DNA of 64,000 bases from Nonomuraea sp. NEAU-A123. Its GTDB lineage: Bacteria > Actinomycetota > Actinomycetes > Streptosporangiales > Streptosporangiaceae. The stretch covers positions 62,001 to 126,000 of the forward strand of contig NZ_JAHFZZ010000006.1 of assembly GCF_018603905.1 (NCBI RefSeq). The letters run 5' to 3'. The notes beneath the pieces are model-generated. The model searched no databases. It worked only from the letters and a program-made list of their open reading frames with translations, and was not told the DNA's origin. Numbering within the stretch: position 1 is the first letter of the stretch; each line of letters begins with the position of its first letter. Positions 16,573-25,284 of this stretch are shown here, one piece after another. Position numbers and translations under genes: made by a program.

Positions 16573-17418
16573 GTGCCAGAGCTTCCGGAGGTCGAGGTCG
16601 TCCGCCGCGGCCTCGCCGAATGGGTGACCGGCCGGGAGATCGCCTCGGCCGAGGTGCTCCATCCCCGCGCCACCAGACGCCACGTGCCGGGCGCGGAGGA
16701 GTTCTCCGCGCGCCTGAGAGCGCGCACGGTGCTCTCGGCGGAGCGTCGCGGCAAATACCTGTGGCTGCCGCTCTCGGGCGACGAGGAGGCGCTCCTGGCC
16801 CATCTGGGCATGAGCGGCCAGTTGCTCATCGTGCCGCCCGACTCGCCGCTGGAGAAGCATCTGCGAGTACGGCTCAGGTTCGCCGACGGCGGCTCAGATC
16901 TCCGTTTCGTGGACCAGCGGACGTTCGGCCACGTCATGCTGACCCCCCTGGTCGAGGGCATTCCCGCGCCCATCGCGCACATCGCCCCCGATCCGTTCGA
17001 GAAGTCGTTCGACGCCGACACGTTCGCGACGAACCTCCGCAAGAAGAAGACCGAGATCAAACGGGCCCTGCTCGACCAGTCATTGATCAGCGGCGTCGGC
17101 AACATCTACGCCGACGAGGCCCTCTGGCTGGCGAAACTCCACTGGGCACGACCCACCCAGACCCTCACGCGCCCCAAGATCGCCGAACTCCTGGCCGCCG
17201 TCCGCCAGGTCATGGGCGCCGCCCTCCTGCAGGGCGGGACGTCCTTCGACAGCCTCTACGTCAACGTCAACGGGGAGAGCGGCTACTTCGAGCGCTCCCT
17301 GGAGGTCTACGGCAGACGCGACGAGCCCTGCTCCCGCTGCGGCACCCCGATCAGGCGCGACCCGTTCATGAACCGCTCGTCCTACAGCTGCCCGACCTGC
17401 CAGCGAAAGCCCCGCTGA
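16573..17418 (+). CDS. mutM: Formamidopyrimidine-DNA glycosylase
   Basis: A 281-residue Fpg that removes 8-oxoguanine and nicks the abasic site. PELPEVEVVRRGL supplies the catalytic Pro2 and Glu3; RRGKYLWL holds the conserved lysine; ISGVGNIYADEALW is the helix-two-turn-helix. The zinc finger CSRCGTPIRRD...CPTCQ closes the protein. It starts with GTG immediately after the rnc stop, so the two are coupled. Towards the 3' end codons shift slightly to C-ending leucine and proline forms. Confidence 0.96.
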   Translation: MPELPEVEVVRRGLAEWVTGREIASAEVLHPRATRRHVPGAEEFSARLRARTVLSAERRGKYLWLPLSGDEEALLAHLGMSGQLLIVPPDSPLEKHLRVRLRFADGGSDLRFVDQRTFGHVMLTPLVEGIPAPIAHIAPDPFEKSFDADTFATNLRKKKTEIKRALLDQSLISGVGNIYADEALWLAKLHWARPTQTLTRPKIAELLAAVRQVMGAALLQGGTSFDSLYVNVNGESGYFERSLEVYGRRDEPCSRCGTPIRRDPFMNRSSYSCPTCQRKPR

Positions 17419-17538
17419 GCGAGCCCGAAGGACAGGTCCGGCCCCATGTCTGGAGAATGGGGGTACGGCGCCCAGCCCGCCGCGCCGCAAGCCCCGTGCG
17501 GCGGTCACGGAGCCGCAAAGGAAAAAAGGGGAGATCCC

Positions 17539-17808
17539 ATGGTGAGGCTGACGGTATGGGTGAGGGGGAGGGTGCAGGGCGTGGGCTTCCGATGGTGGAC
17601 GCGCGCGCGAGCGCTGGAGCTCGGACTCACGGGGTGGGCGAGGAACAGGCCCGACGGCCGGGTGGAAGTCGTGATGGAAGGCCCTGAAGAGGCCTGCGTC
17701 AAGCTCCTAGGGCTGCTCAGAGGTTGCGACACGCCGGGCAGAGTTGATGGAGTGGTGGAACGTTGGAGTGAAGCCCGAGGTAGTTTGGGGGGGTTTGTTG
17801 AGCGGTGA
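17539..17808 (+). CDS. acyP: Acylphosphatase
   Basis: An 89-residue acylphosphatase that hydrolyses carboxyl-phosphate bonds. The signature GRVQGVGFRWWTR places the phosphate-binding Arg at 18, and GWARNRPDGRVEV places the catalytic Asn at 36. AAAAGGGGAG precedes the ATG; the open frame upstream is not conserved. It follows mutM by 120 bases and precedes smc by a small gene, as in other actinomycetes. Confidence 0.94.
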   Translation: MVRLTVWVRGRVQGVGFRWWTRARALELGLTGWARNRPDGRVEVVMEGPEEACVKLLGLLRGCDTPGRVDGVVERWSEARGSLGGFVER

Positions 17809-17999
17809 GGGGTTTCGTTTAACCGCCCAAATAGGGTATAGTTGTATGTCGGGAGTGCCCGGGGGATGGTCTACGCGGTTCGTTCGACTTGACCGCCCAC
17901 ACTGCCGGTGCGACTCTTGTTAGGTACCACGCGCACCCCTCCCGCGGAATAAGAAGTGCGCGAACCAGTCTGGTCACTCAGCGTGGAGGACCCTTTACC

Positions 18000-18194
18000 A
18001 TGGCGAAGGCTCTACTCGGCCACGTCGGCGGTCCTGACCCTCGAATGGTCTCGGAGATGCGCCGTCTGCAACAGCGGATCCGGGATTTGGAGGCAGAACT
18101 CATCCGACTCCAGGCCACGAATGACGCTCTTGCGGCGCAAACCCGCGACGAGGCGTTCAGCCGTATGCAAGAGCGCGAGCCGGCACTTACCTAA
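18000..18194 (+). CDS. Small conserved coiled-coil protein upstream of smc
   Basis: A 64-residue protein: MAKALLGHVGGPDPRMVSEM followed by a heptad-patterned helix (RLQQRIRDLEAELIRLQATN). A strong ribosome site (TGGAGGA, 10 bases upstream) and the terminator just after the stop show it is a real, separately transcribed gene. From memory, similar small proteins occur near acyP-smc in actinomycetes; no function is known to me. The coiled coil suggests dimerisation. The 190 bases before it carry AT-richer DNA (GGGTATAGTTGTATG near 17835) that is likely its promoter region. Confidence 0.78.
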   Translation: MAKALLGHVGGPDPRMVSEMRRLQQRIRDLEAELIRLQATNDALAAQTRDEAFSRMQEREPALT

Positions 18195-18215
18195 GGGTGC
18201 CGGAGCGCAAGACCC

Positions 18216-18249
18216 AGGGACGTCTCGAAGAGGCGTCCCTTGTTATTTT
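18216..18249 (+). terminator. Intrinsic terminator before smc
   Basis: AGGGACGTCT (18216-18225) pairs with AGGCGTCCCT (18231-18240; one G-T pair) around CGAAG, followed by TTGTTATTTT: a textbook rho-independent terminator. Confidence 0.92.
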
Positions 18250-18380
18250 GCGGATATTCATCGAAATTTATCCCTCCTTTGCCCAACCGGCGCGGCCCCG
18301 ACTGCACACGCCCTCGCGGGGCGGTGAAGACCAGTAGTCTTTTCGGCGAAAGCTCGGTTGACGGTGAAGGGGGCGTGGTC

Positions 18381-21300
18381 TTGTACCTGAAGACCCTCAC
18401 CCTGCGCGGCTTCAAGTCGTTCGCGTCCGCGACCGCTCTGCGCTTCGAGCCCGGCATCACCTGCGTCGTGGGCCCCAACGGGTCCGGCAAGTCCAACGTC
18501 GTCGACGCCCTGGCCTGGGTCATGGGCGAGCACAGCGCCAAGTCGCTGCGCGGCGGCAAGATGGAGGACGTCATCTTCGCCGGCACCTCCTCCAGGCCGC
18601 CGCTCGGCCGGGCCGAGGTGTCGCTGACCATCGACAACACCGACGGCGCGCTGCCGATCGACTACACCGAGGTCACGATCAGCCGCCTGATGTTCAGGTC
18701 GGGCCAGAGCGAATACGCCATCAACGGCGACACCTGCCGCCTGCTCGACATCCAGGAGCTGCTGTCCGACTCGGGCATCGGCCGCGAGATGCACGTCATC
18801 GTCGGCCAGGGCCAGCTCGACGCCGTGCTGCACGCGGGCCCCGAAGACCGGCGCGCGTTCATCGAAGAGGCCGCGGGCGTGCTCAAGCACCGCAAGCGCA
18901 AGGAGAAGGCGCTCCGCAAGCTCGACGCGATGCAGGCCAACCTCACCCGCGTCCAGGACCTCGCCACCGAGCTGCGCCGCCAGCTCAAGCCGCTCGGCCG
19001 CCAGGCGGAGATCGCCCGCAAGGCCGCCGTCATCCAGGCGGACCTGCGCGACGCCCGGCTGCGCCTGCTGGCCGACGACGTGTGCGTCCTGCGCGTGACC
19101 CTGGAGCGCGAGGCGGCCGACGAGGCGGCGATCCTGGCTCGGCGCACCAGGGTGGAGTCCGAGCTGGCCGAGGGCCAGCAGCGTGAGGCCGCCCTGGAGG
19201 CGGCCGAGGCCGAGGCCCAGCCCCGGCTGAGCGCCGCCCAGGAGACCTACTTCCGGCTCTCCTCCCTGCGCGAACGCATCACCGGCCTCGAACAACTGGC
19301 CGCCGAGCGGCACCGGCACGCGCTCGACGCGGCCGCCATCGAGCGGCGCGGGCGCGACCCGGAAGAGCTCGAACGCGAGGCGGCCGAGGCCCGCGAGCAC
19401 GAGCTGATCCTTCAGGCCGAGCTGGAGCACGCCCAGGACCTGCTGGAAGAGGCGGTTCAGCGGCGCGCCGAGGCCGAGGCCGAGCTGAGCGCCGAGGAGC
19501 AGCGGCTCGCCATGGCCTCCCGGGCCGCCGCCGACCGGCGCGAGGGCCTGGCCAAACTGCGCGGCCAGGTCGATTCCGTACGCAGCAGGGCGCGCGCCGC
19601 CGAAGACGAGATCGGCCGCCTCACGCGCGCCGTGACCGAGGCCGCCGGGCGGGAGCGCCAGGCCCGTGAAGACCTGGAGTCGCGGCGGCTGGAGGAGCCC
19701 GCCGTCGATCCCGCGCTGGCCGCGGAGCTGGCCGCCGCCCAGGCGCTGGTCGACGAGGCCAAGGCGGCGGCCGACGAGGCTCGCGCCGCCGTCGAGCAGG
19801 CCAAGTCCGCGCTCGACGCGCCGCGAACCGCCCTCCAGGCCGCCAGATCGGGCATCGCCACGGCTCGCGCCACCGACCAGAAGGCCCAGCAGACCGTGGC
19901 CGCCCTCCGGGCCCGCTGCGAGGCCCTTGAGCTCGGCCTGGCCAAGGGCGACGGCGGCGCGGCCCTCCTGGAGACCGACCTGGCCGGGGTGCTCGGCCCC
20001 CTGGCGGCGTCGATGCAGGTCACCCCGGGCGCCGAGCCGGCCATCGCGGCCGTCCTCGGGCCGATCGCCGACGCCATCGCCGTCAAGACGGTGGACACCG
20101 CGATAGGCGCGCTGGAACTACTCCGCGTCAAGGAAGCGGGCCAGGCGACGCTCCTGGTGGCGCACTCCCACGGCCAGTCCGCGGCGGCGCGTCTCGACGG
20201 GCAGGTCGCGGATCGGGTCCTGGGGGCGGCGCCGCAGGGGAGTCGGTGGGCCGCCGCGCTGGTGACGGTGCCTGAGCATCTCAGGGCCGCCCTGGACCAT
20301 GTCCTGGCCGGCGTCGTGGTCGTGGACGACCTCACTGCCGCCCGGGCGATCGTGGAGCGCCATCCTGAGCTGCGCGCCGTGACCAGGGGTGGCGACCTCG
20401 TCGGTGCCCATCTGGCCAGTGGCGGCTCCGAGGGTGGCACCTCCGTGTTGCAGGTGCGGGCGGCGCTCGACGACGCCGTCGCGGACCTGGAGGAGGCCGA
20501 GGGCAGGGCCGAGGAGACCGCCGCCGCGCTCGACGAGGCCGCCGCCGCCGAGCAGGCCGGGCAGGTGGCTCTGGAGTCTGCCCAGACGCACGTCAACGAG
20601 GCGCAGTCCGCCGCGGGCACCGCCCAGGCCGGGGTCAACACCGCCCAGAGCGCGCTTGACCAGGTCAGGGCCAGGCAGCGCGAGGCCGACCAGCGCAACG
20701 CCGCGGCGGCCAAGCGGCTGGCCCAGCTCGAAGCCGCCGCCGACGCCGCCCGCGACGAGGCCCAGCGCCTCGCCAAGAACGTCACGACGGCCGAGGAGTC
20801 CCGCGCCGAGGGCCTGGAGGAGCTGGCCGAGCTGGAGATCCGGCTGGCCGAGGCCGAATACGCGCAGGAGCTGGAGACCGAGCCGACCACCGAGCTCCGC
20901 GACGACCTGGCCGGCACCTGCCAGGTCGCCAGGCAGCGCGAGATGGAGACCCGCCTGCAGGTCCGCACCGCCGAAGAGCGGGTCAAGGGCATCGAGGGCC
21001 GGGCCGACGGCCTGATCAGGGCCGCCCAGCGCGAACGCCACGAACGCGCCCAGGCCGCCGCCCAGCGAGCCAGGCGCCGTCAGCAGGCGACGGTGGCCGC
21101 GGCCGTGAGCAGCGGAGCCAAGCAGGTGCTCAGGGCCCTGGGGGCGTCCATCCAGCTCGCCGCCCGCGAACGCGACGAGGCCGACCTGGCCCGCGTCGCG
21201 ATCGACGCCGAGCTCAAGCAGGTACGCCTGCACGTACGCGAGCTCGGCCAGGAGCTCGACCGGCTGGTCAACCGGGTCCATGGCAGCGAGGTCGCCCGCA

Positions 21301-22091
21301 CCGAGCAGCGCCTCCGCCTCGAACAGCTTCAGCAGCGCGCCCTGGAGGAGTTCGGCGTCGAGCCGGAGTCACTGATCTCCGAGTACGGCCCGGAGGCCCC
21401 GGTCCCCGGCGACCCGCCCATCCCGTACGTACGCGAGGAGCAGGAGAAGCGGGCCAAGATCGCCGAGAGGCAGATGAACCAGCTCGGCAAGGTCAACCCG
21501 CTCGCGCTGGAGGAGTTCGCGGCGCTGGAGGAGCGGCACGCCTTCCTCAACTCGCAGCTCGAAGACCTCAAGAAGACCCGGCGCGATCTGATGCTGGTGG
21601 TCAAGGAGGTCGACGACCGGGTGGAGCAGATGTTCACCTCGGCCTACGAGGACGTGGCGCGGGAGTTCGAGCAGATCTTCACCCGGGTGTTCCCCGGCGG
21701 CGACGGCCGTCTGGTGCTGACCGAGCCCACCGACATGCTGACCACCGGCATCGAGGTCGAGGCCAGGCCGCCCGGCAAGAAGGTCAAGCGGCTGTCGCTG
21801 CTGTCGGGCGGTGAGCGGTCGCTGACCGCGGTGGCGTTCCTGATCTCCATCTTCAAGGCGCGGCCCTCCCCGTTCTACGTGATGGACGAGGTCGAGGCGG
21901 CCCTCGACGACACCAACACGCAGCGTCTGCTGCGGCTCTTCGAAGAGCTGCGGCAGAGCTCGCAGCTGATCGTCATCACCCACAACAAGCGGACGATGGA
22001 GATCGCCGACGCCCTCTACGGCGTGTCGATGCGCGGCGACGGCGTCACTCAGGTGGTCAGCCAGCGGCTCCGGGAGCGCGAGTCCGCCTGA
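18381..22091 (+). CDS. smc: Chromosome segregation ATPase SMC
   Basis: A 1236-residue SMC: N-terminal ATPase half with LTLRGFKSFASAT and Walker A GPNGSGKSN (31-39), a long Ala/Glu/Arg coiled coil, a hinge near the middle (LAGVLGPLAASMQVTPGAEP, then LGPIADAIAVKTV), the return coil, then the signature LSGGE (1141-1145) and Walker B YVMDEVEAALDD (D1169, E1170). With ScpA/ScpB it compacts and segregates chromosomes. The start is the TTG at 18381, giving the usual MYLK-type N-terminus, with GAAGGGGG upstream; a GTG two codons earlier is possible. Confidence 0.96.
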   Translation: MYLKTLTLRGFKSFASATALRFEPGITCVVGPNGSGKSNVVDALAWVMGEHSAKSLRGGKMEDVIFAGTSSRPPLGRAEVSLTIDNTDGALPIDYTEVTISRLMFRSGQSEYAINGDTCRLLDIQELLSDSGIGREMHVIVGQGQLDAVLHAGPEDRRAFIEEAAGVLKHRKRKEKALRKLDAMQANLTRVQDLATELRRQLKPLGRQAEIARKAAVIQADLRDARLRLLADDVCVLRVTLEREAADEAAILARRTRVESELAEGQQREAALEAAEAEAQPRLSAAQETYFRLSSLRERITGLEQLAAERHRHALDAAAIERRGRDPEELEREAAEAREHELILQAELEHAQDLLEEAVQRRAEAEAELSAEEQRLAMASRAAADRREGLAKLRGQVDSVRSRARAAEDEIGRLTRAVTEAAGRERQAREDLESRRLEEPAVDPALAAELAAAQALVDEAKAAADEARAAVEQAKSALDAPRTALQAARSGIATARATDQKAQQTVAALRARCEALELGLAKGDGGAALLETDLAGVLGPLAASMQVTPGAEPAIAAVLGPIADAIAVKTVDTAIGALELLRVKEAGQATLLVAHSHGQSAAARLDGQVADRVLGAAPQGSRWAAALVTVPEHLRAALDHVLAGVVVVDDLTAARAIVERHPELRAVTRGGDLVGAHLASGGSEGGTSVLQVRAALDDAVADLEEAEGRAEETAAALDEAAAAEQAGQVALESAQTHVNEAQSAAGTAQAGVNTAQSALDQVRARQREADQRNAAAAKRLAQLEAAADAARDEAQRLAKNVTTAEESRAEGLEELAELEIRLAEAEYAQELETEPTTELRDDLAGTCQVARQREMETRLQVRTAEERVKGIEGRADGLIRAAQRERHERAQAAAQRARRRQQATVAAAVSSGAKQVLRALGASIQLAARERDEADLARVAIDAELKQVRLHVRELGQELDRLVNRVHGSEVARTEQRLRLEQLQQRALEEFGVEPESLISEYGPEAPVPGDPPIPYVREEQEKRAKIAERQMNQLGKVNPLALEEFAALEERHAFLNSQLEDLKKTRRDLMLVVKEVDDRVEQMFTSAYEDVAREFEQIFTRVFPGGDGRLVLTEPTDMLTTGIEVEARPPGKKVKRLSLLSGGERSLTAVAFLISIFKARPSPFYVMDEVEAALDDTNTQRLLRLFEELRQSSQLIVITHNKRTMEIADALYGVSMRGDGVTQVVSQRLRERESA

Positions 22092-22170
22092 CCTCGTCAC
22101 CGGCCCCATTGGCCCCAACCGCGCGGCGCGGGTCATCAGCATGCCGGTCGATCTGGAAAACTGACCTGTT

Positions 22171-23352
22171 GTGGATGGTTATCTCGGCGTCATAGTGATC
22201 GTGGTCGTCGTCGCCCTGTTGGCGGCCGGCGGCCTTTTCCTGCTCTTCAGGCCGGGTGGCAAGGCCGCGCCCCCGGTCCAGCCGCCCCAGCCGCCCCAGA
22301 CACCGACGCTCCCCGAGCAGCGTCCGGCGCCCAGCGCGGAGGAGGGTGAGGGGGCGACCACCACGCTCCCGCCTCCGGCGCCACCCGCTGTCGTCGTGCC
22401 CGAGATCGAGGTGCCGCCGCCGTCCGCGGGCCGGATGGTGCGGCTGCGTTCCCGGCTGGCCCGCTCGCAGAGCGCGCTCGGGCGCGGCCTGCTGGAGCTG
22501 CTGTCCCGCGACCGCCTCGACGACGACGTCTGGGACGAGATCGAGGAGAGCCTGATCACCGCCGACGTCGGCGTGGCGCCGACGCGCGCCATGGTCGAGG
22601 AGCTGCGCACGAAGGTCAAGGTCCTCGGCAGCCGCACCCCCGCGGAGGTGCGCGAGCTGCTCAGGGAGCAACTGCTCGCCCAGATCAACCCCGACCTGGA
22701 CCGTACGCTGCACATCCAGAAGCACGGCGAGCGGCCCGCCGTCGTGCTCGTCGTGGGCGTCAACGGCACCGGCAAGACCACCACCACGGGCAAGCTGGCC
22801 CGCTCGCTGGTCGGTGACGGCAAGAAGGTCGTGCTCGGCGCGGCGGACACCTTCCGGGCCGCGGCCGCCGACCAGCTCCAGACCTGGGGCGACCGGGTCG
22901 GCGCCGACGTCGTACGCGGGCCCGAGGGCGGCGATCCCGCCTCGGTCGCCTTCGACGCCACGGCCAGGGGCATCGAGGAGAAGGTCGACGTCGTCATCAT
23001 CGACACCGCCGGCCGCCTGCACACCAAGACCGGCCTCATGGACGAGCTGGGCAAGGTCAAGCGGGTCATCGAGAAGAAGGCCACGGTCGACGAGGTGCTC
23101 CTCGTCCTCGACGCCACCACCGGCCAGAACGGGATGCGGCAGGCCCAGGTGTTCGCCGAGGTCGTCAACATCACCGGCATCGCGCTGACCAAGCTCGACG
23201 GCACGGCCAAGGGCGGCATCGTCATCTCGGTCCAGCGTGAGCTGGGGGTTCCGGTCAAGCTGGCGGGCCTCGGGGAGGGCCCCGACGACCTGGCGCCCTT
23301 CGATCCGGAGGTGTTCGTCGACGCGATTCTGGGCGACGAAAACGCAAAGTGA
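22171..23352 (+). CDS. ftsY: Signal recognition particle receptor FtsY
   Basis: A 393-residue FtsY with GTG start. Unusually for E. coli but normal for actinobacteria it begins with a true membrane helix (LGVIVIVVVVALLAAGGLFLLF), then a Pro/Glu-rich linker and the NG GTPase domain. G1 is GVNGTGKTT (196-204), ADTFRAAAADQL follows, then VIIDTAGRLHTK, LTKLDGTAKGG and the closing GLGEGPDDLAPFDPEVFVDA. It receives SRP-ribosome complexes at the membrane. It follows smc by 79 bases. The usual downstream neighbours (ffh and others) are not here. Confidence 0.96.
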   Translation: MDGYLGVIVIVVVVALLAAGGLFLLFRPGGKAAPPVQPPQPPQTPTLPEQRPAPSAEEGEGATTTLPPPAPPAVVVPEIEVPPPSAGRMVRLRSRLARSQSALGRGLLELLSRDRLDDDVWDEIEESLITADVGVAPTRAMVEELRTKVKVLGSRTPAEVRELLREQLLAQINPDLDRTLHIQKHGERPAVVLVVGVNGTGKTTTTGKLARSLVGDGKKVVLGAADTFRAAAADQLQTWGDRVGADVVRGPEGGDPASVAFDATARGIEEKVDVVIIDTAGRLHTKTGLMDELGKVKRVIEKKATVDEVLLVLDATTGQNGMRQAQVFAEVVNITGIALTKLDGTAKGGIVISVQRELGVPVKLAGLGEGPDDLAPFDPEVFVDAILGDENAK

Positions 23353-23381
23353 AATGGAAATGCGGCTTACCGGGGAATGGG

Positions 23382-23410
23382 TTGTTGTTTGACCAAGGCC
23401 GTGTTGATAT
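23382..23410 (+). promoter_or_regulatory. Candidate promoter for the peptide/TPR unit
   Basis: TTGTTG (23382-23387), a 17-base spacer and TGATAT (23405-23410) make a plausible sigma-70-type promoter in the AT-richer gap after ftsY, placing a transcript start about 30 bases before the small peptide ATG. Weak by itself. Confidence 0.4.
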
Positions 23411-23446
23411 TGAGCGGTCCTCAGCCATAGATCGAAATGAGCACCC

Positions 23447-23521
23447 ATGAAGAAGGTCGTCGTCCACAAACCCGGAACCGTCAAACTGACCGGCGCGGCG
23501 ACGCCGAAGCACGCCGCCTGA
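23447..23521 (+). CDS. Candidate 24-residue peptide
   Basis: A short open frame encoding MKKVVVHKPGTVKLTG plus the tail AATPKHAA. It ends 21 bases before the TPR gene, and a plausible promoter lies upstream. The lysine-rich start, the HKPG turn and the lack of any signal peptide make it unlike random GC-rich frames, and its third codon positions are G/C-rich. There is no clear Shine-Dalgarno. It could be a peptide ligand, a RiPP-like precursor or a leader peptide for the next gene; none of these is shown. Unrecognised. Confidence 0.4.
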   Translation: MKKVVVHKPGTVKLTGAATPKHAA

Positions 23522-23542
23522 CCTTCCACCGGGCTGGGGCCG

Positions 23543-25270
23543 GTGTCTGTGGTGGAGACGCGGGCCCCGTCGGTGTTTCCGGGGGCGACGTTGACACAGA
23601 TCACACTCGACGCCGATCGCCGGCGTCATGGCCCGTACACGCTCGCGGCCGATCTTCTCGGGCTGCTGGTCCCGGAGGCGGCGCCGGAGCTGATCGCCGC
23701 GCACGACATCGAGATCCTGGCCGCGGCTCCCGGCCTGCGTGCCTCGGTCCCGGTCGGCCGGGTATCGATGGTGGACCGGCTGCCGCAGGACGAGCGCATC
23801 CTGGTGCCGGGCCGGCTGCGTACGCTCCGGCTGGCCAACGGGCTGGCCGAGTTCGTCCGTGATCACCTGAGAGCCCGCGGTCCGCTGGCCATCCACGTCC
23901 TGAACGCGCATGAGGCGGACCCGACGGACACCGAGCTGGTGGCCGTACTACGTCGCAGGGTGCCCGCCGACCTGCTCACGATCGCCCTCGAACCTCCGGA
24001 CCCCGCGTTCGTGCTGCCGGGTCCGAGCGGGGTGCCCGTACGGGATGTGGATCTCGACCGTTACCGCGACGAGGGGTTCCATCACGCCATGGCCGAGGCC
24101 GGTGCGGCGCTGCTGCCCACGCTGGCGGAGGACGGCGAGGAGTGGTGGCGGCTGCTGCACCGCACGACCACCGCGCTGGCCGCCCTCGACCGGGAGGAGG
24201 AGGCCCGCGCCCTGCTCGACCACGCCAGGCGGGTGAGCGCCCACCCGAAACACCGCGCCACCGCCGCCTACGCGACCGCGATGCTGCTGGTCAGGCACCA
24301 CAACCCGGGCGAACGCGACCCGGAGGAGGCGATGGCCTGGATCAACGAGGCGGTCGCCCTGACCTCGCTGCTGCCCGACCGCCGCGAGCGCGCCTTCCAC
24401 CTGGGGTTCGACCTCAACGGCAAGGCGCTCATCGAGGTACGCAGGGGCAACGCCGAGGTCGCGCTGCGGCTCGTCCAGCGGGCCATCGAGCTGGCCGAGC
24501 GTGACCTGGAGCCCGGCAGGCACCCGGTGCACAAGGCTGTGCTGCGCGCCAACCGGGCCCAGTTGACCGCCCTGATGGGCGATGCCGAAGGCGCGCTTTC
24601 CGACCTCGACGCGGTCATCGCGGCCGATCCCGGATACGCCGACCCCTACCTTGACCGGGGCAATCTGCTGCACCGGCTCGGCCGTCTGGAGGAGGCGCTG
24701 GCCGACTACGAGACGGCCATGCGGGTGGGGCCGCCCTTCCCTGAGCCGTACTACAACCGTTCGGAGATCCGCTACGCCCGGGGAGACCTCGCGGGTGCGC
24801 TGGCCGACCTCGACCACGCGATCGAGCTCGATCCCGGCTTCACCGACGCCTATGTCAACAGGGCCGGGCTGCTGGTGGCGCTGGACGAGCTGGACAGGGC
24901 CAGGGCCGACGCCGAGCGCGACCTGGACAACCCGTACCTGCTGTGCGTGCTCGGCCAGGTCGAGGCCGCGCAGGGGAAACGGGTGAAGGCCCGTAAGGCG
25001 TATGACTCGGCGCTGCGCCGCGACCCCCGGCTGGCGGCGGTCTGGGCCGGGCGCGGGGCGCTGGCGTTCGAGGAGGGCGACCACGAGACGTCCATCGCGG
25101 ACCTCACCCGGGCGATCGAGCTGGAGGAGAGTGCGGAGGCCCTGTTCAACCGGTCGCTCGCCCTCCGCATGGCCGGGCGTTCGGAGCGGGCGCGGGCGGA
25201 CCTGCGGCGGGCGCGCGAGCTGGCGCCGGACGATGAGGAGGTACGACGGGCGCTGGCCGAACTCGGCTGA
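23543..25270 (+). CDS. TPR protein with degenerate STAND-type N-terminal domain
   Basis: A 575-residue soluble protein. Residues 1-165 resemble the part of STAND/LAL ATPases that follows the P-loop (HGPYTLAADLLGLLVPEAAPEL, AAPGLRASVP, then LNAHEADPTDTELVAVLRRR in the place of Walker B), but no GxxxxGK P-loop exists. A helical middle follows, then at least five TPRs from about 330 to the end (for example GNLLHRLGRLEEALADYETA, ALADLDHAIELDPGF, ADLTRAIELEE). This implies a peptide- or protein-binding scaffold. The GTG at 23543 is the first usable start; another GTG lies three codons on. Partner unknown; the small peptide upstream is one candidate. Confidence 0.82.
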   Translation: MSVVETRAPSVFPGATLTQITLDADRRRHGPYTLAADLLGLLVPEAAPELIAAHDIEILAAAPGLRASVPVGRVSMVDRLPQDERILVPGRLRTLRLANGLAEFVRDHLRARGPLAIHVLNAHEADPTDTELVAVLRRRVPADLLTIALEPPDPAFVLPGPSGVPVRDVDLDRYRDEGFHHAMAEAGAALLPTLAEDGEEWWRLLHRTTTALAALDREEEARALLDHARRVSAHPKHRATAAYATAMLLVRHHNPGERDPEEAMAWINEAVALTSLLPDRRERAFHLGFDLNGKALIEVRRGNAEVALRLVQRAIELAERDLEPGRHPVHKAVLRANRAQLTALMGDAEGALSDLDAVIAADPGYADPYLDRGNLLHRLGRLEEALADYETAMRVGPPFPEPYYNRSEIRYARGDLAGALADLDHAIELDPGFTDAYVNRAGLLVALDELDRARADAERDLDNPYLLCVLGQVEAAQGKRVKARKAYDSALRRDPRLAAVWAGRGALAFEEGDHETSIADLTRAIELEESAEALFNRSLALRMAGRSERARADLRRARELAPDDEEVRRALAELG

Positions 25271-25284
25271 ACCTGGAGAAACCT

